A stretch of DNA of 64,000 nt, from positions 3,658,001 to 3,722,000 of the forward strand of contig NC_063263.1 of assembly GCF_019578655.1 (NCBI RefSeq). The letters are read 5' to 3'. How positions within the stretch are numbered: position 1 is the first letter of the stretch; every line of letters starts with the position of its first letter. This document shows positions 34,852 through 46,204 of the stretch, piece after piece. The position numbers and the translations under genes were made by a program. Source of the stretch: Ricinus communis. Lineage: Eukaryota; Streptophyta; Magnoliopsida; Malpighiales; Euphorbiaceae. Below the pieces are notes generated by a model that ran no database searches, was not told the DNA's origin, and saw only the letters and a list, made by a program, of their open reading frames with translations.

Positions 34852-35786
34852 CTATTTCATTGTTAGTCCTTTTGAGATGATGATAGGCAATGTTTCCTTA
34901 TCACCTAAATACACATATTTTAGGTGATCCGGTAAAGCTTTTAGCTTTAGTTTTGGTGCCTGCACAATTGAAGGTAACATCTTGTCATTAGTATTAGAAA
35001 TTTCAGCATTGAAATTTGTCGGTTTAGATAATGTTGCTGAAAATAATTCTTCTACACTAATCTCATAATCATTTCCTTCAAAATTAGATTTTTCATCTAA
35101 TTCTTGCTCATCACCAACACTTTCTTTTGTAAAAACTTCAAGCACAATTGGATCAATTACATCAATATGGCAAAGAGAATGTACATCATTAGGGTATTTA
35201 ATTGCATCGAAAATATTAAATTTAACAATTTCTCCATCAAATTCTACGGAGAGAGTATCCTTATCTACATTAATCTTTGTCTTAGTAGTTTTCATGAATG
35301 GTCGTCCTAACAAAATTGAGGCTAATTTTGATAAGGAATTGCCATCCATTTCCAAAATGTAAAATTCGATAGAAAATATGAGCTCATTAACCTGCACCAA
35401 AACATCTTCAACTACCCTAAAGGAATGAATGAAAGAACGATCAGCTAATTGAATTACTCAATAGTTTTTTGCAAGTCATTTAGTTTTAAATCTTGATAAA
35501 TAGAAAATGGCATGACATTAATGGAAGCTCCCAAATCTAACATGGCACGCTCAATTTTCGTATTACCAATAACACAAGGTAATGAAAACATACCTGGATC
35601 TTTGCATTTTTCTAGCATATTCTTTTGCAAGATTGCCGACACATTCTTACTTACCACTACTTTCTCCTTTTCCTTCATTCTTCTTTTTTCGGTGCATAAT
35701 TCCGTCAAGAACTTTGCATATTTAGGAATTTGCTTGATAGCATCCAATAATGGGATGTTTATCTCCACCTTCCTAAATGTATCCAA
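34852..35786 (-). pseudogene. Athila aspartic protease region
   Basis: Frame 35786-35454 carries RAMLDLGASINVMPFSIYQ, the DLGAS form of the retroviral-type protease site usual in Athila. Frame 35400-34852 has ILLGRPFMKTTKTKI, the second conserved protease motif, then a variable linker to the reverse transcriptase. The two are separated by a stop and register change near 35400-35454. Confidence 0.8.
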
Positions 35787-36239
35787 GATCTCCTTTTCTT
35801 GCTCATCTTCTTTTGGTTCTGCTAATCTGCCAGTGAAAGGAGGTAGTGGAGTGTGAGATGAAAGAGATAGGGGAGGATCGAAATTTACCCTACGTGATGC
35901 CTTAGAGGAAGCTTCTTCTTCATTTTCCTTGCTTAGTTCACTTTCCTTAAGTGGAATCGAGCCTGAAGGAATCTCCTTTCCACTTCTTAGAGAAATTGCA
36001 CTAACGTTCTCCTTTGGATTTATTTCTAGTTGCGAAGGTAGTTTTCTAGAATTTTAGGCCTCCAATTTACTAATTGACGTAGCCAATTGAGTTATCTGAT
36101 TGCCTAAATTCTGAATGCTTGACCTTGTTTCCTGTTGAAATTGAAGATTATTGTTAGCAAGATTTTTAACAATATCTTCCAAGGACATACCTGAATTTGA
36201 AGCTTGAGGTTGTCTATTGAAATTTTGGGAATGATACTT

Positions 36240-37140
36240 TTATTGTCCTCCTTGGTTCCCATAGCTCAAATTCGGGTGATCTCTCCATCCAGGATTATAA
36301 TGATTGGAAAAAGGGTCATACTTCCTTTGAGATTGACCAGTAAATCCGACTAGAGCATTAGCCTCTTGTATCGAGTCTTGTTGTAATGTTGGGCACATAT
36401 CGGTAGGATGTCCTTGGACCGAACATATTCCACAAACTTTTGCCATTTGCAATTGCTGTACAGCCATTTGACGAACCAAAGCAGTTAAATAAAAAATTTA
36501 ATTTTCAAGATTTTTAGTGCTTACCTCATTAAATCGCCTTGTAGCTTCATAAGCCTTGTACCAAATTGCTGAGAATTTTCAGCCATGATTGAAATCTATT
36601 GCTTGGCTTCTTCAGGTGTCTTGTCTACCAAAGCTCCACCACTTGCTGCATCAATCATACTCCTATCCATTGGTAATAATCCTTCATAGAAGTATTGGAT
36701 TAGAAGTTGCGGAGAGATTTGATGATGTGGGCATTTAGCACACAGTTGCTTGAACCTTTCCCAATACTCATAAAATGTTTCTCCAGTGAACTGTGTTATG
36801 CCATAAATTTCTTTTCTGATGTTGGCAGCTCTTGTTGTAAGGAAGAACTTGTCTAAGAACAATCTTATCTCATTCCATGTTGTTATTGAACCGGAGGGTA
36901 GATAATAGAGCCAATCTTTTGCTTTATCCTTCAAAGAAAAGAGAAAAGCTCTAAGATTTATTTTCTCTTCGGTCACACCATGTGGCTTCATTTCGGAGCA
37001 TACAATATGAAATTCTTTCAAATGTTTATGAGGATCTTCACCTACACATCCGCGAAAAGAAGGAAGTAAGTGAATTAAACCAGATTTTAATTCGAAATCA
37101 ACCGCAATATTGGGAAATGTAATGCATAAAGATTATTGAT
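36240..37140 (-). pseudogene. Athila gag with zinc knuckle
   Basis: Frame 37021-36596 is the gag capsid core (KDKAKDWLYYLPSGSITTWN, FYEYWERFKQLCAKCPHHQI). Frame 36479-36240 holds a CCHC knuckle, CGICSVQGHPTDMC, and the Tyr/Asn-rich stretch YDPFSNHYNPGWRDHPNLSY that follows it in Athila. A stop and shift separate them near 36490-36590. Confidence 0.85.
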
Positions 37141-37385
37141 TTAAATCCGGTGCAACTAGCTCTTTGAGAGTTCTGTTCGCCATATTTTCTGTAACTTCTT
37201 GAAAAATAGATGTGTCACCAATAGCCAAATCTATTTCCAACTCCTCTATGAGACAACTTTTTCTTTATCTAGTCTCCTTTCTTAATCGATGCGTTGTCTT
37301 CTTAATTTCAGGAAACTGCAAATCAATATCTTGAGAAGAACGAGTCATAAACAAATAAATTAAACAATGAGAAACTAAAATAGGT

Positions 37386-37403
37386 TCCCCAGCAATGGCG
37401 CCA
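37386..37403 (-). other. Primer-binding site complementary to tRNA-Asp
   Basis: The plus strand reads TCCCCAGCAATGGCGCCA, the plant tRNA-Asp 3' end with two changes. It lies four bases from the 5' LTR. It corresponds to 7843-7860 of the other Athila-like copy. Confidence 0.8.
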
Positions 37404-37407
37404 AATT

Positions 37408-38835
37408 TGAACTGGTTGTCGAAGCCCTTCAAAATAAATTACTGATTTTCCTAAACTAACTTATAGAAATAGTGAAACCAAGTCGAATCCTAAGGGAACC
37501 AATGTGGATAGCTTCTCAAAGTAAAATAAAAATGAGAGAATTTTGAATGTTTGAATCAAAATTATAAATAAATAAAAAATAATGAAGGCTGAATATTAAA
37601 GTCAATCTTAACAAAATTCCAATTCATGAATGCTAATTCCATCCAATTGTAATCATGATCATAAGCTAAAATATCAATTCTTCTATTCAAGTACTTAGTC
37701 TACTTATTCAAAAAAGCCGCAACAAGTGTAATTCTCCTAATATAATTGACTCAAACCCAACATCCAAATCAAAATTTACCATTAGTCAACTCGGCACGAT
37801 AGCGTTCCATATCAACTTAATGATAGCATTAAGAATAATGAGAATGACTAAACCAACATTAATTAATTGAGATAACTGCAATTGAATTAACCTTGTTCCT
37901 TTATTTCCCTAGAGCCTATCATGCAAGCTATGTAATTCGAATAAGCCGCAATCACACACACATGAGCTAGCTCCTTGCTACTTGTGTCAATCGTTCATGA
38001 CAATTACGGATCACAAACTCAAAGTTTAGCAATAGAAAAATCAATATCAAAGTTGAGTCGTCAGTTCAATCAATATCAAAAATTCATAAATAATAAAAAC
38101 AAGAAATAAATAATACTTGAATTAAAGAAGAATTCTATTAAGCACAAAGCCTCACAAAATCACAATTGGAATTTATTCACTCCTGAATTAGAAACTAAAA
38201 ACTTAGCCACACATGGTGGAGTAAGAATTCACAAGAAAAGAATTGTAGGGAATAGAAGAAGAAGAAGAATACGAATAATTAAAAGTACTTCCAGATGTCC
38301 TTATATAGGAAGTAAAATCCTAAACCCTAATAAGAGAATCCTTATAAAAAAGAAATAAGCTTCCTATATGATCTTATCCCTATAAGGAAGGATAAGATAA
38401 AGAGTAATCTAAACAAATTAAAATTCTAAATACATGGAAGAAAGTTCTCTTTATCCAACACTTCCAAAAATAAAGGAAATTAACTAAAGATGGGTCCACC
38501 ACAAATTTATCTCTGAAAAATTCGAAGCTCTCTTTTGCAAGTTTCAGCAGCTCATGGGTTGTAAGGCGTGGTCACGCCTTATCGACAATGGTCTTCTGTA
38601 CAGATTTCTGCGGAGCTCATAGGTTGTAAGGCGTGGTCACGCCTTATCGACAATGATCTTCTGTGCAGATTTTTACATTTCCTCCAAAAGACTTGGTTTT
38701 TGACAAGTGATGACTTAAAACTTGTCTTTAGGCTGAATTTTACTCAATTCTTGATATTTCATTACCTAATTCAGAATAAACAGAATTTCCATAATTAAGT
38801 ACATTATTCGGGAATTAAACACAATAAGTATAACT
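37408..38835 (-). repeat. 5' LTR of the Athila element
   Basis: 1428 bp, starting TGAACTGGTTG beside the primer site. It is the match of 26508-27938 and contains the same hairpin units at 38562-38581 and 38627-38646, within a tandem duplication of about 65 bp. The outer end is followed directly by the ACCAC target duplication. Confidence 0.85.
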
Positions 38836-38840
38836 ACCAC

Positions 38841-40230
38841 ATTAATAGAAGAAGAGGCAACTCTAATGCTAAAATATATGTCCAGCATAATCATAGATGT
38901 ATCCTTCAAATAATCCGCAAACTTTAGCTATAACGCAAGTTTACGTGTGTGCCTGAATCAATCAAGCCATGATTGTCAAAGCAAATAGAATTATACTTGG
39001 TGTAAATAAAAGAACTAATTGGCTGAAGTTGAAAACTCACTCTATTTGCACATAATAATCTACTAAATTTTAGCTTTTACTGTACAAAAGGTAAAAGAAT
39101 TAAACAATGCAAAGTTTTGTTGGCCATCTCCTTAATTGTCTTCTCCATATGGCTTCACCAATTCCGAGCATTTGCAATTAAAGCATATGTAATAAAATTA
39201 ATTAATTAATAATATCCATTTTACAGGTAATGTTGAAATCTAATAGAACTAAATTTCTAAAATTAGTATATTAATAAATTATCAGTATTTTATTATTAAT
39301 AGAATTAATTAATTAATATAATTTAATTAATAAAATTAATTAAACAATCAATAAAGCTATTTTAATAAATATGCTTGTTCTTTATCCTCGTACATTTATA
39401 TATATTATGATTATGATATTAAAAAAATTTAAATAATATATTTTTTATAATAAAAAAAATTGATGGTAATAAGAATTGATCCAATGTCTTCAAAGAGAGG
39501 AAGGAAGAAGGATATCCCCAGTTTTATTAAAAAAGAACCCTTTTTATGTTTATATCATATTTAGCTTTGTTAATTTTAATTTTATATTGCTCATAACGTG
39601 GCTAGAAGAGCCTTGCGTTGTAATTGGCCGTCTTAAGTCCATTATTTTCAATATTATTCTGCCTCTATTGAAAGAAATGCATAGGTATGTAATATATAGG
39701 TTATTTTTCATTGGAGATTGACTTATTAATTAAATTATAATATGAATTAAATACAATAAAAAATTTAAATATGTATGTTTAACTAAACTTGTTAGATAAG
39801 GAAAATAGCATAATAGTCTTCACATAATATGAAAAAGAATAAATGACATCATCATCTTTTTTAATATATAAAAATTACTAAAATAGACACCTCTAGCTGG
39901 CTAGATTCTAAGGAAGAATGTTTATCCTAGGAATAACATTGATGCAAATTTTATATAATCAAATGTACAAGTGATCTTTTTAATGAAGCCAGATTTTTTA
40001 TAAACGAATATGGCATTTACTCGACCAATGGCTTCTTTTTAGTTCAATCTGCACATTCCTTGGCAATGGGTAAAAGACATGGTAGTAGTCAAATACAACT
40101 CAGTTAAATTATGCCAATTAGTCTCCCTTTGATGTCTTATCATTTACCAAGAATCAAACACTTTACTTGAAAAGCGTTAATAGATATTCTTTATATAGAG
40201 AAAATTTGAAGAAGCAAAAAAGAGTTGGAG
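38841..40230. other. Intergenic between two retrotransposons
   Basis: AT-rich, with ATTAATTAATTAATAT-type low-complexity sequence at about 39200-39370. No coding region or element ends recognised. The frame 39476-39721 has hydrophobic composition from AT-rich codons and no family features. Confidence 0.45.
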
Positions 40231-40237
40231 AAACTAA

Positions 40238-40613
40238 TAACCAAGTACCATAAAATCAATTTGTCCTACTTGAGAAAGGCAGGGTTGATCAGAGATTTCA
40301 TCCCACTATAACTAGGACTCTAAGAGATCGGGTCTTAAAAGGACTCTAGTCATAGAATACGACTAGACCTAGAACTCTATTAATAAACAAGAATATAAAT
40401 TCTGATATGATTGGAACGACTTACAAACGTGGGGTTTCTCTCTTAAAAGGACTAGAAGACTTTCAATGTCTATATAACGAATGGGAGCACCACACTTGCA
40501 GGTACACATTATCTTACACCCTTATACACTTTAGCCACTCTTTTGCAAATTACAGACTTTATCATCGGAATGAGTGGCCGAACAATCCCGTCCGGCGCTT
40601 TCTAACCATCCTT
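40238..40613 (+). repeat. 5' LTR-like copy of the Tat element
   Basis: Matches 48685-49063 along nearly the full length, for example around ACTCTAAGAGATCG, TGACTGGA-like positions and TATCTTACACYCTTATACAC, with roughly one change in eight to ten bases. The start is worn (ACTAATAACCAAGTACC against TGATAACGAGTACC). Similarity fades just after GGCGCTTTCTAACCATCCTT. Confidence 0.65.
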
Positions 40614-40759
40614 GTAGGTACACTTGGAAAGGTTTGCCTCCAGTCGAAAATCTTTCTGCTGCTTGGCAAAGGGAGATGAGACAAAGACCTCCAGCACCTT
40701 TGTCTCAAGCTCCAATCTTTACTTCGCCTGTCACGCCTCATAGTCGACCTCGAGCCCTA

Positions 40760-41600
40760 AGTCTTCCTTAAAGTCCTTGGCAGCCATCACTAGAGGATGT
40801 AATGTTAACAACTTTGACATTAGGCCATAATCTTAACAATTTTGCTATTAAGATGGGATTGCATAATGCATCATATCCGATTAGATGCAGAATTTTTCCC
40901 ATAACCTTAAAGGAAAGGGCTCAAAAGTGGTATCAAAGGTTGTCAGATGGCTCTCTATATATGATTTTGCTACATTTGCTGAACTATTCAAAGCTCGGTT
41001 CATCACCAATTTTCTTCCAAAGAAGAGGATTCAGTGATTTGAAAAAGTGTATTCAGAGGTTTGATGAGAGTTTAAAGGATTTTGTGTAGAGGTTCAATAG
41101 GAAAGCTGTCTAGGTAAAACAGCTTAACCATGACATGACCATCGATGCAATGACTGATAATACCTGTATGAACAAGTTCAAGGATTCATTAACTATCGAC
41201 CCGCTAGAGCCGTATGCCGAGCTCATGGATTAAGCTCTCAATTTTATTAGATTGTATGAGGATTATAGAGTGGGAGGAGTCCGATCATGATAACTGATCA
41301 AGAGGCAAATCTGACCGACCCAAACAGGGGTATAAGGATGATAGAAGAAAGGGTGACTCAAGAAGCAGCAGTGAGAAAGACTTTGTCCCTTTGAACACGT
41401 CAAGAACTAATATCTTGATGTAGGTTCAAAAGAATAAGGGCGACATTTGATATCCGAACGTATAGGGGCCAAACTGCAAACACTAGGAACAAGAATAAGT
41501 TCTATAAGTTCCACAATGGTAATAGTCACGATACTAAGGACTGCATTCATCTCAAAAGGGAGATTGAAAGGCTAATTGAGAAAGGTCATCTTAAGAGGTT
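40760..41600 (+). pseudogene. Tat gag remnant
   Basis: Frame 40802-41089 matches the capsid core of Tat gag (CRIFPITLKERAQKWYQRLS, then FIQRFDESLKDFV-like residues). After interrupted sequence, 41490-41600 reads FHNGNSHDTKDCIHLKREIE, the His/Cys-type motif near the end of Tat gag. Stops at about 41087, 41233 and elsewhere break it. Confidence 0.75.
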
Positions 41601-41799
41601 CATTGCTGTGAGAAAAGGTCGGTTTGACAAAGATAGAGGTCCTGGGGAATCTAAAAGATCATGGGATAGAGATCGGGAGAGGTCCCTAGGAGAAAGAGAC
41701 GAGGAGAATAGGGATGGGAATGTGATCTTTGGCGGAGCTATATTCATTGCTAAAAGCTCCAAAAAGAAGAGGGCCCAGGTTATGATGGTCGAGTAAGAG

Positions 41800-42470
41800 A
41801 AGCTCTCGGATATAGTATTCTCAGAAAAGGATGGAGAAGAGATTAAGATGCCTAACTAGGATGCTATAGTAATCTCAGGATTGTTTGAGAATTACTAGGT
41901 AAGGAGGCTATTTATTGATTATATAAGCGCAGTCAACATTATGACTTTAGAGTGCTACAAGGCTATTGGTGGGAGAGTGATGAATCTGAAACCTTACAGG
42001 ACACCACTTCTAGGTCTAGGTAGCCAGCTAGTGCAATCTTTTGGAATTGCGGGTTTGACTGTGAAGCTCGGAGAGGAAACAGGGAAAGCAGATAAAATAA
42101 AAGGGTTGACCAAGAAGTGGCGAACTTCATTCATGATAATTGATATTCCATTTGCATACAATGTAGTCTTTGGACAACCTATGCTGATGGAACCAAAGCA
42201 GCCACAAGCATTCATTATTGAAGCTAAAAATACCAACTTCTAGAGGGGTTATAACCATGCTTGGCAATTAAAAGATGGCGAGAGAATGCTACTTTACTAG
42301 GCTAAAATGGACATGTCAAGCACTACCTGTAGAAGCTTTATTACATCCAACTAAGAAGGGCCTAGCAAAGGCAAAGCCAATGGGAGAATTAAGAAAATTC
42401 AGCTTGGGTAGGGAGCTAGAGAAGTCGGTCCAGATCGACACTAAATTGTCAGAATAAATAACTAGAGGAA
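41800..42470 (+). pseudogene. Tat protease remnant
   Basis: Frame 41941-42243 and the codons just before it correspond to the Tat protease: the site where DxGSSA is expected reads DYISAVNIM, so the catalytic glycine is lost. Further on, RTSFMIIDIPFAYNVVFGQP matches the usual FxVVDxPSAYNxILGRP pattern. Stops are present upstream (41798, 41859) and downstream (42241). Confidence 0.7.
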
Positions 42471-42477
42471 TAGACAA

Positions 42478-43210
42478 GTGCTTATGGAGAAAAAGCACAT
42501 GTTTGCTAGCTCGCCTTCTGAGATAATTGGGGTGGATTCGAGCATCATCTTCCATCAACTAAATATGAATCTGAGCTCCAAGCCTGTTAAGCAAAAGAAG
42601 AGAAGTTTTGCACCTAAAAGGCAGATCGCCATCGCTGAGGAAGTCAATAAACTTCTAAAGGCTGGATTCATCAGACCGGTAATATATCCGTGCCGGGTAG
42701 CAAATATGGTATTGATAAAAAAGCCGAACGAAAGATGGAGAATGTGTGTAGATTCTATAGATCTAAACAAGGCTTGTCTAAAAGATAACTGTCTTCTATC
42801 CAATATTGATAAGTTGGTAGATTCCACCAGTGGCTATGAGGTTTATAGTTTTATTGACGCTGCTCAGGGGTATCATCAGATCAAAATGTTCAAGTCGGAT
42901 AAGGAAAAGGCCTCTTTTATAACGGATATCGGCACCTTTTGCTACACAGTTATGCCTTTCGATCAAAAGAACGCTAGAGGGACAAACCAAAGGCTAGTAA
43001 ATAATATGTTCAAAGACTAGATTGGCAAAATTGTTAAGGTGTATGTGGACAACATGATCATCAAATTGGCAAGAGCTGAGGATCATGCTAGAGATTTAAA
43101 AGAAGAATTCAACATCCTAGAAAGTTACCAACTCAAATTAAATCTCGAGAAGTATGCTTTTGGTGTCAAAGCTAGGAAGTTCTTAGAATTTATGATCTTG
43201 GTGAGAGATA
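42478..43210 (+). pseudogene. Tat reverse transcriptase
   Basis: The frame 42478-43020 includes NMVLIKKPNERWRMCVDSID and FIDAAQGYHQIKM. After a TAG at 43018 the same register has IVKVYVDNMIIKL, where the active-site YVDDM has become YVDNM, so a catalytic Asp is gone. GVKARKFLEFMI marks the domain end. Confidence 0.85.
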
Positions 43211-43339
43211 TATAGGCTAACCTCGAGAAATTAAATGTGATCATGGAAATGAGGTTGTCGAGCAACATTAATGAGGTGCAAAAATTAAATGGCAGGCTAA
43301 TCGCTCTTGGTCAGTTCATCTCTTGTTCAACATGAAGAT

Positions 43340-43713
43340 GTTTGTCGTTCTTTAAAACTTTAAAGAATTTTAAGAATTTTGAATGGACAAAAGAATGTCA
43401 GAAGGCTTTCGAAGAAATGAAAAAGTTCTTAAGCTCGCCACCCTGCTTAATAGACCGCTAAATGGGGAGACACCTGTATTTGTATCTGGCAGCAATGAAG
43501 GAAATGATAGCCTATGTCCTTATCAAGGAGGATAGTGGTGAGCAAAAGCCAATATATTATATAAGTAAGGTTCTGAAAGGGGCAAAAACTAGATACTCCA
43601 TGATAGAAAAGCTGGCTCTAGCAATCACCACAATGATCATTAAGCTCAGGCAGTACTTTCAAGCGCATATAGTAGTAATCAAAACCAATCAGCCATTTAA
43701 AAAGACATTGTAG
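43340..43713 (+). pseudogene. Tat RNase H (retroviral-type copy)
   Basis: Begins with FEWTKECQKAFEEMKKFLSS and continues in the frame 43462-43713 with YLYLAAMKEMIAYVLIKEDS and IEKLALAITTMIIKLRQYFQ. This is the RNase H that directly follows reverse transcriptase in all Ty3/gypsy elements. A TAA stop occurs near 43458. Confidence 0.8.
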
Positions 43714-43814
43714 AGGCTAGAGACATCTGGACAATTAGTCCATTAGTCAGTCTAGGTGGGGCTTTTGATGTTCGGTATGAACCTAGACAGGCTATAAAAG
43801 CACATGTTTTAGCC

Positions 43815-44170
43815 AATTTCATGATTAAGATGAGCATGCCTAAAAGCACAAAAAGCGTGGATAAGGCTCTTATGAAATGGACACTACACATCAATGAAGC
43901 CTCTAATGTTGAGGGGGCAGGAGCATGGATACTCCTTGAGGGGCCGAATAATGTCAAGCTCAAGAGTTCAGTACAAATAAAATTCAAATCTTCTAACAAT
44001 GTTACTGAGTGTGAAGCATTGCTCGTTGGTTTAAAGATGGCCCTAACAGTACGAATAGAGCATTTAAGCATCATTAGTGATTCATAGCTGGTAGTAAACT
44101 AAGTAATGGGGATCTTTGAAGTAAAAGACCCCGATTTAGCCAAGTATGTAAGCAGGGCAAAAGCTACGCT
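43815..44170 (+). pseudogene. Second, archaeal-type RNase H of the Tat element
   Basis: The frame 43821-44087 reads WTLHINEASNVEGAGAWILL, then SNNVTECEALLVGLKMAL and HLSIISDS. The pattern of an initial D/N-G-x-G region, the Glu in TECEALLxGL and the Asp in SDS is that of the extra (archaeal-like) RNase H known from Tat elements. The first catalytic Asp expected in the WTLHxD position is Asn here. The next codons carry TAG and TAA where Gln is usual in the motif SDSQLVVNQV. Confidence 0.8.
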
Positions 44171-44360
44171 GAAGAGAATTAAAGAGAATGGCGACCAATG
44201 GAATATCATCTAGGTCCTCCGAGATGGAAATAAGGAAGTGTACTTCCTAGCTAATCTTGCTTCGTAAGGGGAGCTAAGCAGTAATGTCCTGTTCTACATA
44301 CTTGAGAAGCCTAGCATAGCAAAAGAAGAAGCAATGGACATTAAAAAGTACAGCCAATAG

Positions 44361-45580
44361 ATGATAGAGATCATACAATACCTCGAAGAGGGAAAGCTAT
44401 TGGAGGATAAGAATGCTACAACAAAGGTAGTAAAGACCTTAGCTATGTACTCTTTTTATGAGGGTGTACTATTTAGAAAATCAATATCTCATCTTTGGTC
44501 TAGATGCATCACAAAAGAAAAAGCAGACTATGTCCTTAGAGAAATTCATGAAGGGATCTGTGGTGCTCATGAGGCAACAAGCACCATAGCTAGAAAAGCT
44601 ATCCTCTAAGGGTATTTTTAGCTGACCATGTACCAAGATGCAAAGAAGCTCGTACAAGTTTGTGTGAAGTGCCAAGAGCACCAGAATATGTCTCATTTAC
44701 TGGCTGTATTGCAATGTCCGATCACTAGTCCTTGGCCCTTGGCAACATGGGGCATGGATATCCTCAAACCTTTTCCTCCTACAGCTAAACAGATGAAATT
44801 CCTGCTTGTAGCAATCGACCACTTCACAAAGTGGGTAAAAGCTAAAGCTGTAGCCACTATTACAGATTTCTTCTGGAGAGAGATCATGTGTAGATATGGT
44901 ACTCCTCATATAGTGGTGATCGACAATGGAAAATAACCTGATAATAAAGAGTTCAAGGGGTTCTGTACTCGCATGAAAATCAACTTGAGGTTCACCTCTA
45001 TAGCTTATCCCTAGTCCAATAGGCTAATCGAGGTCACAAACCGAACAATCCTCTAAGGGCTGAAAAGGAGATTAGATAAAAGAAAAGGCAGATGGATTGA
45101 CAAGCTTTACAGCGTTTATAGTCATACAAAACAATAGCAAGAATGGCAACTAGTGAGACACTTTTCAAATTAGCCTATGGAGTAGAGACCGTGATACTAG
45201 TGGAGATGGGAATGTCGACCTTAAGAGTGCAATATCCCGATGAAAAGAAGAATGAGGAGCATATGAGATTGTGCCTAGATTTGCTGGAAGAGCGAAGAGT
45301 AGAAGCCAACATATGAAATGAAGCTTATAAGCACGAAATGGCTAAGTACCATGATTATAAAGTCCGACTGAGGTCATTCTACCTAGGCAAACTAGTAATG
45401 AGGAGAGCCAACATTGGTAAAGAAGGAGTAGGTGTTGGCAAACTACAGCCTAACTAGGAAGGCCCTTATAAGGTCGTAGAACTACTCAAAGGAGGTGCAT
45501 ACAAAATAGCTGATATGGCAGGCAGAGAGCTTCTTTGGTCATGGATTGTTCAAGTACTCAAGAAGCACTATCAATAAACA
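44361..45580 (+). pseudogene. Tat integrase
   Basis: Frames 44361-44609 and 44628-44936 contain the zinc-finger region (REIHEGICGAHEATSTIARK, then CVKCQEHQN) and the core with ATWGMDILKPF and VVIDNGK, the first two catalytic Asp positions. The third position is seen as NRLIEVTNRTI near 45020. Stops are frequent from 44590 to 45120. The C-terminal end is readable near 45455-45575 (GPYKVVELLKGGAYKIADM, then LLWSWIVQVLKKHYQ). Confidence 0.8.
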
Positions 45581-45708
45581 TATGAGGATAGCACAATGCA
45601 AGGCACATTTTAAGTTTAAAGTTTTTGACATTACATTTCCCATTTTTATTTCATAAAATATTTTTTACTCATTAATAAAGTACATCTTTCTGAGCACATC
45701 ATTAATGG

Positions 45709-45965
45709 TTATCTTAAAGATGCCACTTTAGGCGCACCAAGCTCATCTCAGAGCACTTAGCATAAATTAATGCATTATCTTAAAGACTCTACCTCAAGCG
45801 CACTGAGCTCATCTCAGAGCACTTAGCATAAATAAGTGCATTATCTTAAAGATGCCATTCAAGGCGCATCAAGCTCATTTTAGAGTACTTAACATAATGT
45901 CAGTGCATTGCCATAAAGACATTGCTCCGAGCATACAAGTTCATCTCAAAGCAACCGATGGAGAT
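45709..45965 (+). repeat. Tandem array of 66-67-bp units in the Tat element
   Basis: About four diverged units starting near 45709, 45775, 45841 and 45908. Each holds a TTATCTTAAAGA start, an AAGCTCATCTCAGAGCACTT middle and a CATAAATTAATGCA end. Tandem arrays between pol and the 3' LTR are common in Tat elements. Confidence 0.8.
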
Positions 45966-46204
45966 ATATTAAAATAGCCAAGTTATCATACTTAGTAAAT
46001 ATCTAGATTCAGCGAAATATTATAAATCAAGTTCAAATAAAATCAGAGCAAAGTAGAAAGTCAAGATGAAGGAGGCCAATTTCATTCAAATATTAAAACA
46101 TTTAAAAGGTTGTGAAGCTCAAGACTCATTTACAATGTCCCGAGCTTTGTTGAGATCACCCTTTACAATTAGATCATCTCTCGAAGAAGGAACTACATTA
46201 GCAA

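Larger units (their letters stand above)
26508..38835 (-). mobile_element. Athila-type Ty3/gypsy retrotransposon with both LTRs
   Basis: Near full-length element of 12.3 kb on the minus strand, including a 2.9-kb nested insertion. The 5' LTR is at 38835-37408, primer site at 37403-37386, then gag, protease, reverse transcriptase, RNase H and integrase, and the 3' LTR at 27938-26508. The 5-bp flanks ACCAC (26503-26507 and 38836-38840) are identical. The gene order with integrase last, the tRNA-Asp primer site, the DLGAS protease and the GAGGACAAGC motif ahead of the 3' LTR fit Athila. No envelope-like ORF is seen between integrase and the 3' LTR. Stops in gag, RT and RNase H make it inactive. 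Confidence 0.85.
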
